This document shows positions 1 to 12,215 of a stretch of 64,000 nt of DNA, piece after piece. Each line of letters starts with the position of its first letter. The stretch's first letter is position 1. This DNA comes from Nissolia schottii (lineage: Eukaryota; Streptophyta; Magnoliopsida; Fabales; Fabaceae), in NCBI GenBank assembly GCA_003254905.1, contig QANU01064415.1:251478-315477 (forward strand), given 5' to 3'. The notes beneath the pieces were generated by a model. The model was given only the letters and a program-made list of their open reading frames with translations, searched no databases and was not told where the DNA came from. The translations under genes were made by a program, and so were the position numbers.

Positions 1-1240
1 TCACTCCGCCTGCCTACTTATTCTTTCCCTTGCCGCCGCCACCCCATCACGCTCTCTTCCAATAAAAACCATGTCAACAAAAAGAACAACCATGACGAAA
101 TACGGTTCTCTAACTATAGATTTCTATAATTCTATTTGATTATCAGTGATTTTTATTTGTCCTCCTTATAATTTTAGTTAGTTTTCTCCTTTATTGAAAA
201 CAAAAATTATTCTATTTGCATTATATTCAAGACCTTACTTTTTATTGAATAATTTGTCTTGTCCTATTAATTTATTTTTTAATTGAATGGTTGGTTGACA
301 TGCATCGAAGACTTTGAAAATCTCTATAATGCTCGGCATACTGTGTATTCTTCCGTATATTCTATTGCTAGAGTTTACCCAACTTCACGCTCTCAGCATA
401 CATGTATCTGACGTTAATGGAAATTGCAGGGTAGAGAGCGGAGCAGAGAGGCAGGGCAATTGTTTGAGTTTCTAATTAATTTTTTTTCTTTTTAAGCAGG
501 GAAAAGTAAACATTTTAATAATTTGACTCTCGTCAAAAAATAAAAATAAACTATTTCTCTTAATAAATACAAAAAATTGATATAAATTCATTTTTTAATT
601 AAAAATTAAGAACTAACAAAAATTTAAAGGAGTTTGAGATTAAATTAACCGTTAACATCAAATTAAACATAATATATAAAAAGAGTGCATCATTAAAACA
701 TTATGGAGAAAAAAAATTGGTTGGGGAAGTAGTTGAAATATCTTACAAATAAAGTAGAGGTTGACTCATTTAGTCTGTTTATCAATTATGCAACGCAATG
801 TCTTAGGTTAAATATTCTCGAAATTCTCTCATTATAAAGCAGGTGTTTTGTACAAATCTACGTAAGTATCTAACAATCCAAAGACATGCCTTCACTCTAA
901 AATATGAACTCAAATTGTTACGAATGTTACATGTCTATTTTGAAGCAGTTATACTTTAATTTTTAATTTGTAACTTTGGAATATATATATATATATATAG
1001 ATGATAATGAATTTCTTATGTAAGAACATGAGAATGATTTTTTAACTATTATATTATATTTGTACGGTCAAGATTAAATATTAAAAAGGAAATATATCAT
1101 ATAAGGAATTAATAGGTTGAAATTAATTTAGATATATTTCTTTTTTAAGATTCAATCTTAATCATACAAATATAATTTAATTGTTAAAAATTCACTCTCA
1201 CGTTCTCATATAAGAAACTTAAACCCTAAACTTATTCTCA
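1..1240. other. AT-rich intergenic DNA, no gene seen
   Basis: Very AT-rich sequence with short homopolymer and AT runs. I see no open frame with family resemblance, no RNA gene and no clear transposon boundary. Confidence 0.6.
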
Positions 1241-1244
1241 CCTG

Positions 1245-2015
1245 AATCATCCTATATATATTGGTTTATTCTTTTTAGCCTACACATAGGGCTTTCAAAT
1301 TGGCTAGTTCGACCCGTTTAAGTCAGGCTCGTTTAACCCGCAGATTAAATGGGTGGGTTTAAATAGACTTTTACTATTTGTTGGTCGGGTTTTATATGTT
1401 TTGTCTGTTCATTTAATGTAGATAAATAGGTTAGTTTGCAGAGTAGAGTTAAACGAGCTGGACTAAACGAATTTTTTATAATTTGTGGACCGAATTTTAT
1501 ATGTTTAATTTATCCATTTAACCTGATAAACAGGTCAGGCTCATGGGCCACACGTAGGCTAAATTCTGAGATACAACATCTCTTGTCATTCTTGCTACCT
1601 CCTTATGTAATATTTTTCTTGATCTATCATAAATTGTAACATCGTATCAAAGTTATGACACCCTTCGATAGCCATATTTTCGCCACAACTCTGAGTTCTT
1701 TCAACTCGTCCGAAAAAAATATTTTCATTGTCTTTTTCCATTTCATTCTCTGTTTTGTTCACTGCTTACACCATTTTCTCTATGCTCATGCCTTTGTTGT
1801 CTGCGTATTTACTTCGTAATGATTATACTTGATTTGTAATTTTATAACATTTTATATTTATGTTGGTTTATTCTTCGTAGCCTATATATAGAAACTTATT
1901 GTACATAAAACATCTACAACACTCACACAATTCTGCAATACAACGTCTCTTGCTATTGTTGTTGTCTCCCTGTATATTATTTTTTTTATCCATCGTGAAT
2001 CGTAACAAAAACTTA
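1245..2015. repeat. Duplicated copia-LTR-like remnant with a nested small insertion
   Basis: Two related copies are visible. TTGGTTTATTCTT..TAGCCTA occurs near 1260 and again near 1864. The phrase (T)TCTG.(A/G)ATACAAC(A/G)TCTCTTG occurs near 1565 and again near 1932. The first copy ends near 1645 with ATCGTATCAAAG, which resembles the copia primer-binding site TGGTATCAGAG. This looks like decayed LTR ends. Between the two halves of the first copy (about 1289-1555) lies a GGCCCG/GGTCAGG-type insertion related to the one at 20772-21070. No internal retrotransposon genes remain. The assignment to copia is inference. Confidence 0.4.
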
Positions 2016-3609
2016 AAATATGGTTTATAAAAAAAATGAGCTTTTAGTTAAATAATGTTACGTATATTTTTGTTTAACTATTGTAACTTCTTGTACTCTC
2101 TTCTATAGTAGCTAGCTCCTTCTCTATTCAATCTTTTCTTAGTTCAAAGTCAAGAAACACTTTTAATTGTTCAAACATTAAGATGATATTATCTTTCTTT
2201 ATCTTTTACTGTACTGCTGTAAAAAAACTATAAAGTTTAAATAACTAATTACAAAAGGTTTTTCAAAAAAAAAAAAGGAGAGAGAACAGATTTTTCTTTG
2301 CAGGGTTAACAAAATGAAGTGAATAAAAATCAGTTATTTTCATTTCCTCAATTCATCATGAGGCTTGAGAAAAGTATACGAGGTGGATTATTCAAAGAGA
2401 GACTTTTTGAGCCATTTATTTAATGCATTCGAAAGGTTGTTACAATTGAAATCTTATATAATATTAGAAGAGAAAATAAAAACATAAAATATAAAATTAT
2501 AACATAATTTAAACCTTAAAAACATTTCATCTAACTAAAAATAGTGGGATCAATTAACTTATTTAAAATCATAAAATTTTAATATTTAAATTAAGATCTT
2601 ATATATTATTGTATTAATGGAACTAATTAAGTGTTTGCTTTCTATGCACGTTATTATTTTTCATTTTCAAACACGAAGAAAACGGGAAAGAGACTTTTGG
2701 GGCTAGAAATAGGGACTTGGGGTGTTTTTAGGTCTTTTCTTTTGTATTATTATTATTATTATTTTTTATTTTGTTGTTTCTTGTGTTTTGCTGTCTTTCG
2801 GTAGCTGTTATTCTTTGTTGTCTTCATTATATTTGTGTTTGCCTTCCTTCCTTGTGTGGGTTGGTTTTAAACTTACTTTTCATTAAAAAGAAACACGAGA
2901 GAAAGGCTATGTTTAAAGTCAATAGTCAATAACGATAGTACCATTATTCTAAATAAATAAATAAATATTAATTAATATATTATGTGTAGGGACAATCTTT
3001 AAGATGGCATTTTTCCTTAGGTGAGAGTACCCAAAGCCACCAAACCAGCTGGCTCTGCAGATAATACATTGCACCTTCGTTTGTCCATTTCTCCAATAAT
3101 AATACAATCAATCCATCTTGCATGCTACATATAGTCTAAATTGAAGGTCTAGAGGTCTATGGAGAGGTTATAAATAAACAAATAATATACGTGTTAAAAA
3201 GGTATCGCATACGTGTTAAGAAAGACATGGCAGGTGAATCGGGAGAAGAATTAAATAATTATAACAGATAAATTTTATACTATTATTTAATCATAAGAAA
3301 GAATTTTTAAAGTAATAATTAATGGGTGAGGCTTAATCCTTTGTGTATTTATATAGTAACATATGATAATAACAGTATAAATTAATAAAGTAATGTATAG
3401 AAATTAATCTCAAATAAATATAAAAAAAGCTTTCTATTATTTATATATTATTATTAGGACTTGGATCATAATTCTAGCTATACTGGACTAAAAAATTAGT
3501 CCTTTCGCCTGTCTATAATAACGAATAAAAGGGTAAACGACTAAACAGGTCTAGCTAAAACTTAGCTAATCATGCATGACGTATTTTTAAAAAATATTAT
3601 TTATATATC

Positions 3610-3780
3610 TAAAAAATTAATATTACAAAATAAAAAATAAATATTATAAAATAGAGAAATAAATATTGTCGAACATTTATGCTTACACCGACACCCATGT
3701 ATTTAATATTGTTTGTTCATGTGTTTAATAATATTTATTTATCTCTTTATTGTAATGTTTATTTCTTTACTTTGTAATTA
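3610..3780. repeat. MITE-like imperfect palindrome
   Basis: The left arm (about 3613-3667) is an imperfect reverse complement of the right arm (about 3729-3780); both carry AATATTTATTT..CTCT(A)TTxT in one orientation. The loop holds GAACATTTATGCTTACACCGAC. The right arm is cut by the hAT-like element that begins at 3781. A related copy lies at 6230-6430. Very high AT content makes exact ends uncertain. Confidence 0.45.
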
Positions 3781-4818
3781 AGGGTGGGAATAGGTCAAAC
3801 CAGGACAAGCCCAACCCTTAATTAACAGGCCAAGCATGGCTTGTACCTTATTGGCCTAAGCTTGGCATGTGACTTGTTGTAGGCTTTGTTTTCAGCCTAA
3901 GTCTAACTTGTTAAAAGGTCTAACCTCGTCTAAAACCTGTTAACAAGACTTATAATTTGAAGGAAAAAAATATCTCATAGAATAGTAAATAAAATTTTTA
4001 GAACAGTTCAGGAACACAATAATACTCATTCTTGAAAAAGAAAAAAAAATTAATTCGACAGTTGTAACTAAATCAAAATGATTGATGGAATAATACGTAT
4101 AAAAAACAAATGATTAGAAAATAATTACTATTTGAGACAAAATAAGATGATCCATGCGTTGGTGACTCTGGAGAAGGTGCCCTCGTTAAACCAGGCACGG
4201 CTACAAGCTAGGGCAATCTAAGTGACCGTGTATGGGAGCCTGTGAATACGATCTGTGAGCTTGAGTGTGAGACTTGTGACCATGCCAGTGTGACTGAGAG
4301 GAGGAGAGGCTGGAGAACAAAGGAAAATGAAAAACGGTGGTAATCAGTGGTCGGAGATCAAGAACGGTAGTGAGCTGCTCCAAGAGAGATGGAAGAAAAT
4401 GAAGAGGTAGAGGATTTGAGAGATGAGAGTGTTGGTTAAATGAAAGAATGCAAGTGAGGGATCTAATGTTAAGTTAGTGAATTATGTTTTAAATTTTTTT
4501 TAAATGGGACAAAATTTCTTATTTAATAAAAGATTATGCGCTTTTTTCACAATATAATGTGTTGGCTTAGTAGTGAAGCACTATGATTTTTGCAAGGGAT
4601 CACAAGTTCTATACCAATTTTAGGTATTTTATAAAAAAAATATGCTCAACATATACATAATAGGTTGGCATGTAAGGCTTTATAGGCATTCTAGAAGGCC
4701 TGAGTCTGACCTGTTAAGATAAATAGGTTTACTTATAAGTCTGAGTCTGATTGCTTTTTAAATAGGCTAAGCCAAAACAGGTCAGGTTGTAGGCGCTATT
4801 TGACCTATTTTCACCCAT
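3781..4818. mobile_element. Non-autonomous hAT-like element with short terminal inverted repeats
   Basis: The left end begins GGGTGGGAATAGGTCAAA; the right end, read on the minus strand, begins GGGTGAAAATAGGTCAAA. Subterminal regions are rich in GGCCTG/AGGTC words, as is common in plant hAT-like non-autonomous elements. A less AT-rich core (about 4150-4440) differs from the flanks and includes a minus-strand open frame of 60 codons (4201-4383) without recognisable homology. No transposase is present. No clean 8-bp target duplication is visible, so superfamily assignment is tentative. Confidence 0.5.
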
Positions 4819-5582
4819 ATTTATAATATTTATTTCTTTGCGTGGTATAAATAAGGTGTAAATTTTTTGTGGCATACAAATAGTGAAACCACCTATTTTT
4901 TTAGGGTTCTTCACCATTAGGGTTGTTAACCTCACAAATACTATTATTAAATTTTGACAGGTACCAGTTCACACCAATAAACTATAATCTAGTTTAGTGT
5001 AAAATAATTTTACACAATCAGCAAATAAAAATTCAGAAAATAATCAAATCATAGTAGATAATTACTTATTTGACAATTTTTAAATTTTTATTAATTGACA
5101 ATGTTGTAAAACTATCTGATATTAAGAATTAAACTATTAAAAGAATTATCTTACGCCACATGAAATGAACTTTTGAATTGCATGTGGAGCTACACACACA
5201 CATTCCTTACTGATTTAATTTTAAATGATTTTGCTTGTTTTGATAGACGAACGTTATTTTAATTTAACGGCACATGCAAATCTTTTGCTTCGTGCGATTG
5301 GTTTTGATGTTATTTTAAAATGCATAAACTATAGTTCCATCTCTTCCTCATGCATGTTTGCCGAAAACTCATGAATTCTATACATCTTGTCGTTACTTAT
5401 GACTAATTAAGAGTCTCCACTCGGTGGAGGTTTCCAAGCATATCCGTATTTTGCTTAGTTACTTATATACTATTTATATATACAGTTGCTTCTTTATCCT
5501 CAAACAGAAGATACACAATTCCAGGAGTCAATGGAGTGCAATGGGAAAAGAAGATACATAGTTGTTCTTCTAAGAATGGTAG

Positions 5583-5584
<2 letters not shown>

Positions 5585-5627
<43 letters not shown>
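5585..5627. repeat. (AT)n microsatellite
   Basis: Uninterrupted AT dinucleotide tract of about 21 units. No gene is adjacent. Confidence 0.95.
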
Positions 5628-5629
<2 letters not shown>

Positions 5630-6224
5630 CTAACAACAATTATATAACACTAATTAGCACATCTAAGCTAGCCTAGGTTAAAAAAAATAAAGACTAAAGA
5701 GTTAATCTTTGGTGATCTTACTGTTATAGGAAATTTTGTTACTCCACCTTATATCTTCATATTAGTTATTATTTCGTTGTACATTCCTTTAAGGTATTGT
5801 TTGGTAAGTATTTTGAGACGGAAAATACTAATATGTAGAGACAACAAAGATGCATCTTCTGCGTCCCTTCGTTTTAAACAAGTATTTCATATATTCCTCT
5901 TTTTTAAATATACGGAAATTAGTTAAAAAAATTATTTTAAAATAAAGACAATTTTAAATTTTAAATTTTCATTTTGTTCTCTAAACATATTTTTCTCTAC
6001 TAACTCCATATATTATGTCTCAAACTATCTACCAAACACTACCTAATTGTCGAATGTAAACAAACCGGACTTTAATCTACGTGTTTTCCAAATCAATATT
6101 TAAAAACCATATCTATATCTGTTTGGTGTTGTTAATTAAATAACTTATCAAAATAGGTCTTCTATTTTTATTATCTTGCTATTTATACACCCCCTAAAAT
6201 AGTTACTCAACAACCACTATAAAA

Positions 6225-6430
6225 TAGATTAAATAAACATTGTTACTGGACATTTCTGTGTGTCTGCACACACATTCGTTTAATATTGCTACAAAAAAAA
6301 TTAAACATTGTCACCGAACATTTTTGTATGTCCGTACATACGTGTGTTTAATATTGTTCATTTTCTATGTTTAATGATATTTATTTCTCTATTTTATAAT
6401 TTTTGTTTCTCAAAGTAGCTAATTGTTGGA
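6225..6430. repeat. MITE-like repeat with an internal ~60-bp direct duplication
   Basis: Two adjacent diverged copies carry AAACATTGT(T/C)AC(T/C)G(G/A)ACATTT.TGT(G/A)TGTC, each followed by CGTTTAATATTG or GTGTTTAATATTG. The outer arms (TAAAATAGATTAAATAAAC on the left, GATATTTATTTCTCTATTTTA on the right) are imperfect reverse complements. The family matches the palindrome at 3610-3780. Confidence 0.4.
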
Positions 6431-7589
6431 TGTTCAAATAGTATTTTTGTTTTATTACTTATGCATTCACTTGGTTCAAATATTTCGTTTTTTTGTCTTT
6501 TTCTCACCTTTTATTAGTTATGTATAACCGCTATAGCGGACACTTGAATTAATACAGTATCATGTTTGTGCTCTATTACAATAAAACTTTATTCATTTAA
6601 AGCGCTTATATCAACAGTTTTCTTTATTTCATTATATGACATAATTATGGAAGAAGAAAAAAAAAAAAAAAAGAGGAAAAGAGAGAAATGGCCATGATTC
6701 CAAAATGAAGAAAAAAATATTCACTCAGCTCTTGCAAGTCTAAGCACGCGCATGCACCTGCAATTATTCGGTTTTCCTCGATATGATAAGTTAAAGAAGA
6801 AGAAAAAAACTATCATAGAATCTTTTTGTTGTTTGTTTCTACACTGATATTTGAAATAGGTTAAATGGACATAAGGACTATGGAGGGATTCATGTTAGTA
6901 GTATCAGTATTTGAAATAGAATTAATACACACAAGAAAATGTGACATACTATCAGGAAACAACCAATCTGTCCACTCAGGCAGAAAGGCAATTGAATCAT
7001 TGATATACTAAATGTGACATAACCCAACTAACAAAATTTAATGCTTATGACAAGTTAATGAAATGTGCAACATTTAAACATTATACAAAAGTAGAAAACA
7101 AAACAATCGCCCATCGAAGCCGGTGTTGAAATTTTTTTGGATTCTTTATAACTAAAACAATACTACAATTTTGCACTTTACGATGTTCAGAACAGAACGG
7201 CTATATTTTCGTACTGTCGGTGAGATTATCATATATTCTTTGTCTTTCTTGTAAATGCTTATGACTTTAACGTAAATGTATTTTTTATTAGAATAATAAG
7301 TTCATAAATGACTATAAAACTAGTTCTTTCAAGTGTTTAAAATGTTTTCTCAACAAGTTCGAAGATTCATATAAGCTATAAACAAACAATAATGATAAGA
7401 TGACAACACCTACAAGAGCTTATGGTTTGCAGAATCTTTTTTATTCTCAGAAATATTATCATCAATAATGTTATTCTTAGAAAAAGTTTTCCTAATAATA
7501 TGTTTTGAAAGTGTTTGGTTACAAATTTAATTCTTAGCAACATTCTCGGGATTACAATATACTTTTATAAAATACCCATGAGAAAATGT

Positions 7590-8050
7590 TGTATGTAGGC
7601 GGTGGTCCACCACTGTCTAACATTAACCCGACATCGTCGAGGGGTGGTCCGGCGGTGGTTCGGTAGTGGTCTGGCGCCATCCGGTGTTAACCTAACACTG
7701 TCCAGGGGGTGGTCCGATGTCGTCCAATGGTGGTCTGACGCCAGTCATCAGTGGTCTGTTGCCATCCGACGGTGGTTCGTCATTGTCCAGCGATGATTAA
7801 TCATCGTTTGGCCGTGGTTCGGTGCCTTCTAGCGGTTGTTTGTCCCTGTCGGTGGTGGTTCGTCACTTGTTCGGGCGGTGGTCCATTGTCGAGCGGGCGA
7901 TGTTCCGTCGCCAGCTAACGGTGGTTCATTATGGTCGGCGGTGGTCGGTCGCCGGCTTTGGATGGTCGGTCGTCAGCAGGCCGTGGTCGGCTATTGGTTG
8001 GTGGTGGTCCTTTGTCAATCTGTGGTGGTTGACCGATGGATGGTGTTGAC
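7590..8050. repeat. GC-rich degenerate tandem array (GGTGGTCCG-type)
   Basis: About 460 bp made of irregular variants of GGTGGTCCG(A/G)CG..GTCC, with units around 20-30 bp. Base composition is sharply different from the AT-rich flanks. Plus-strand frames stay open only because the unit lacks stop codons; the predicted Trp/Val-rich peptides look like nothing known. The flanks share GCAACATTCTC (about 7538, forward) and its reverse complement (about 8218), so the array may be cargo of an old inverted-repeat element. Confidence 0.6.
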
Positions 8051-8059
8051 CTATAATAC

Positions 8060-11000
8060 GAGGTTTGGGGGGCTATTTGGTATCTTCATGTGCCAAAATA
8101 TTTTAATCCCATGGAAATTCAACAATCTCATGGGGAGATGAGAATGAAAATGAGGCAATTTTCATTCCGAAAATACAAATTACTTAAGAATGTTTTTTAG
8201 AACCTTGAACTAAATATGAGAATGTTGCATTCCCATGGCCACAGAAATGTGAGAAGATTCCGTGAACCACATACCTATTATGTGAGTGAAATTATCTAAG
8301 AATTATCACATTTAATTTTCACAATAACACAACTAGTAAACAAAACATTGCATTGGAGGGAAAGAAAGAAGGGTGAAAAAAGGACTAGACTGGTAGATCG
8401 ATATGTTGGAAAAATATGAACAAGTTGTATGTTTTTATTATAATTATATATATGTGTGTGTGTGGTGGTAGATCTACACAAAATACCCCTCCCCCAGCCA
8501 TCAGCTAGCACGTGCATAAAGAAGAGATTTACTTCGAAATTTTCAAATTCATTCATGTGAAATGTTGGTCTCATGCCTGGCAAGAAACAATTGAAAATTC
8601 TAAAAGGAATATATATTCCAAATTAAATTAAAGGTAACAATAATCCTAAATATTATTTATAATTTCTTTAATGAGATCCAGTAACTAACTCACGGGAACG
8701 GGATCCATGTATTTTGAATTTTTAATTCAATCCATATCGTCTATGTATGTGCGTGGTAATTTCGATTTCATCTCATCTCCTTGTATGACATTGCTTTTCT
8801 CCTACTCTACATTTTTGGCATTTTACGTCAACATAATCCTGATAAACACGAACCTGTTCATTTCACTAGCTAGGTAGAATGAATAAAACACGAACAATTA
8901 AACTTCTTTCCATGTCCTTTCCTTTTCTTTCATATCATAATTATTCTGGTACTATGAGTGAACTTCTTTAATTTGTCTGGACCCATAAAGTTTGATTTAA
9001 TATCCGCTAGCTACAGCTAACAACCCTTAAATTTTGGTTATGATGCACATGCAGTCCTTATACTAGCCTAGCTTAATTTCGCGGCATAATAATCTAAGAT
9101 GAAACTAAGTCAATTATTAATTTAGCTTGTTTTCCAGTCAATGACTCTTTGGCAAAGCAGAGATGCGTGATACATTATATCAAAATTAAACATAAGGTCA
9201 GAATGTCTGGAAATAAAAGAAATAACTGACCTCACTCCCTGGCCCCTACAGTTTACAAGAACAAAATCCTAATAAAAAAAATTAAAAGGAAAAAGGGTAG
9301 TGTAGTTGGAGTTGGATGCTATGGTTGGGTGATGAAAGAGATAACTTGAATATGCAGCTATGTAAAACAAACAACTAACAACCAGCACCCTGACCCTGTG
9401 GTGTGGTGTACCACACCTAATCCTCTGAATTTTAAGGAGCCAAAATAATAGAAAAGTGATTGGTGTCCTAGCTAGCTTTAAACGACTTTAACACATATAA
9501 TTAGCCACTTTAAAAGAAAAAACTAACTCTTTGCTTTTGATTTGATTTATTTTACTTTACTTTTAATATTTCTATTTCAATCAACAGGTTCTCTCTATCA
9601 TTCCAACATTATTATAAGCATCCATCCATCTTATTATTCCCCAACTCACTCCTCACTACTACTGTCTCCCACTCTCCATCCATCTCCCCCATTTATTTTT
9701 ATATAGCTTTTCCACCGCACTCCACTATATATGGCTGGCTACGACCACATTTCATCATGGAACCAAAATCCAACTATGCTCGCTAATTAAACTTATTGTC
9801 TAATCAGGTTTCTCTTAAATCACCAATTTCATGTTCTCTATTTACAACTCAATTCAGAGACTTTCTATTACACGCCATTGACTATAACCATAAAAAACAA
9901 CGAGAGAGAGGTGCATGCTTCGTGGCTGGCTATTACTACGAGTAGCTAGCTAGGTTCACACGGGGACATGCACCGTTAATTAACGCACACTTTTATATTG
10001 GGGTAGTAATTTTGACCAACGAGGCTGGCTTATACATTAGCATTGAGAGTAGTAAGTGAATAAATAGACCAAACTCATAGAAGTTACCCGAGGTTCCCTT
10101 CAAAACTGTGCACACCATCATATGGCCCCTTTTTTTTTCCCCATTTCCAGAGAAAGAAAAAGATAGTATTGAGGAATCTTGACTCTTCAAACAAATAAAA
10201 TCTAGCTTTTTTTGTTCAATACATAATAGAGAAAAATGTACCTGATTTCCTCCTCTTGGTGTATAGATCAGGGCTATTTTTAATTTGTAAATGCTTAGTT
10301 GGCACTATAAGTGGGCACGTTTCCTTCATTCATTGACGTCATACTAATAATTTTATGTACCAGCCAACATTGATCAATTGCTTAAAACGATGCATCGGGC
10401 AAAGAAAAATAACTCCTCTGGTGTTCTGTGCGAAAAACAGAATTTTATTTAAATGAAATACCAAAATTAAAGTATTAGGATTTAAGAGTAATACATGGCA
10501 TAATATTATTTAGATTTAATTATGATGTACCAACTGCACGTCTAATTTTGAAGAATTTAACAGGAAAATAAATCAAATGTTGTTATCTATCCAAGTATAA
10601 TTACAATGAATTTACATTAGGATTTGGCATCATATTCCTTTCTATGTTACCAAAACTATTCCATCGTTCAGCATTGGAATATTTGAGTGCGTTTCATGTT
10701 TTGGAATAATTTCTTCCATGTGTTACTGAAATAATTGCATTCTGATCCTGATATGATATCAAAGCGGACACTCAATTGATAAAAAAGCATTTTCGCTATT
10801 CTCAAGTATTGAGAAATTTCCATGAGATGCAATGAGAAAGTTTTATTATATTCCTTTTTTGCATAGGAATAATAATTATGGTCACGGACGATCCAAACAT
10901 AGCTTAAAAAAAATGTCGTTCTCCAGAAATTTAAGACACAACCAAAGTCAAGGTCGAAGAAAACTGCAATTATCATCACTTTCACGACATGAAATTAACA

Positions 11001-12050
11001 TTGAAACAAGTAATCATTTTTTCCCGGGTATTGATTCAAGCTTTTTCTTCTGCTAATTTTGGGTACCTCATATACATTACCTACAAAAGCTGCAATATGC
11101 ATCTTGTGTGGGTGTTCACAATTACATGCCAATCTCATTATTTAGAAATCACATGGAGCGGGGAAATTCTTATAAAATGGGGGAAGAAAAGAAAAGAAAA
11201 GAGAAAAAAGAGCAGTGGAGACACCGCAAGTACTTCCCATTCTTGTCTCCTCCTCCCCACATAGCCCACCCCCACTTAGTTTTTGGTAAATTAAATTAAA
11301 TTCTTAATAGAAGTGTATAATCATGCATATACCAATTTGTAGGCAGATAATGAATGATTGATAGTTTTATAATTTCGATTTGTAGTTCTATTTGTATCAT
11401 AACCCCACCAACACGTTGGCAACTAGCAAAAATGGGGAAATCAAATAGCATTGGATTATTCTTTTATTATAAACTGCCAAAAGCATAACTTCGAAACGTA
11501 CAGAAAGAAATAATGAAAAGTCAAATATCTTCTTCACCCATAATGGATGGTGGATCTGATCCAACGGTTGTAATAGCTGCCATCAAGGACTTGGAACAAG
11601 AATCATGACCGCTAACCCATGGATCCATGATGCAAAATACAGTAATCAATTCTTTTGGATAAAAGAAAACACAGTAATCACTTTACCTACCCTAAAAAAC
11701 AATAGGAGAGAAATAAGAAAAGGGAAAAAGATGTAAAAAAGCATTTTGGAGTTTCTTTTTCGTCAAGATAGGCAACTCAGCAGCAGGGCAGCTAGAATGA
11801 AATGATAAAAGAAAAGAACGGTTCAGTAACTTGGGTTCAAAAACATAGTAAAGATGCTGATTTATATTTTAATTAGTAGTTAGAAATTGGAATAGAGACT
11901 ACTAGTTAGTGAGAGGAAAGAGTGCTTAAGAAAGTCACGAGGCCAGCTGGTGGGGAGACTTAATTTAAAGCAATAAAATCAAAATGATACCAATTGGATA
12001 TTTTGAATTGGTCCCTCATGACAGCTCCCTTTTAACGACTCAGTAGCACT
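8060..12050. other. Intergenic DNA upstream of the extensin gene
   Basis: About 4 kb without a supported gene. It contains pyrimidine-rich stretches (about 9560-9720), a short TG run near 8454, and AT-rich DNA. Open frames of 60-105 codons on both strands show no family resemblance and no splice or start context. Distal promoter elements of the downstream extensin gene may lie in the last kilobase, but I cannot point to specific ones. Confidence 0.5.
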
Positions 12051-12051
12051 C

Positions 12052-12060
12052 TCTATAAGT
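12052..12060 (+). promoter_or_regulatory. TATA box of the extensin gene
   Basis: TCTATAAGT lies about 160 bp before the chosen ATG and is followed by a pyrimidine-rich leader (CCCTCTCCCCCTCTCTTTTCC) with no upstream ATG. Transcription probably starts near 12080-12090. Position and spacing are seen; function is inferred. Confidence 0.6.
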
Positions 12061-12215
12061 ACTAAGTATTTCCATGCAGCTTTTCTCAGTCATCACTAAC
12101 ACCAAACCTGTTCCCTCTCCCCCTCTCTTTTCCACCCAACTTCTCTTAACAAGAAAAGCAGTGAGGATCTGATCAGAAGCATTGGCCTGAGGTGGCCAGC
12201 TTTTTCCTCCTACCC

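Larger units (their letters stand above)
4820..7560. other. Gene-less AT-rich stretch
   Basis: I see no supported gene. It holds an (AT)n tract at 5585-5627, a MITE-like repeat at 6230-6430 (annotated separately), a short A-run near 6658-6672, and otherwise unremarkable AT-rich sequence. Confidence 0.55.

Noticed and set aside
7602-8141. Trp/Val-rich open frames in the GC-rich array
   Set aside because: They reflect a repeat unit lacking stop codons; no start context, no homology.
12192-12215. Extension of the extensin start to 12192
   Set aside because: The codon at 12192 is GTG; the first ATG of the transcript is 12216.
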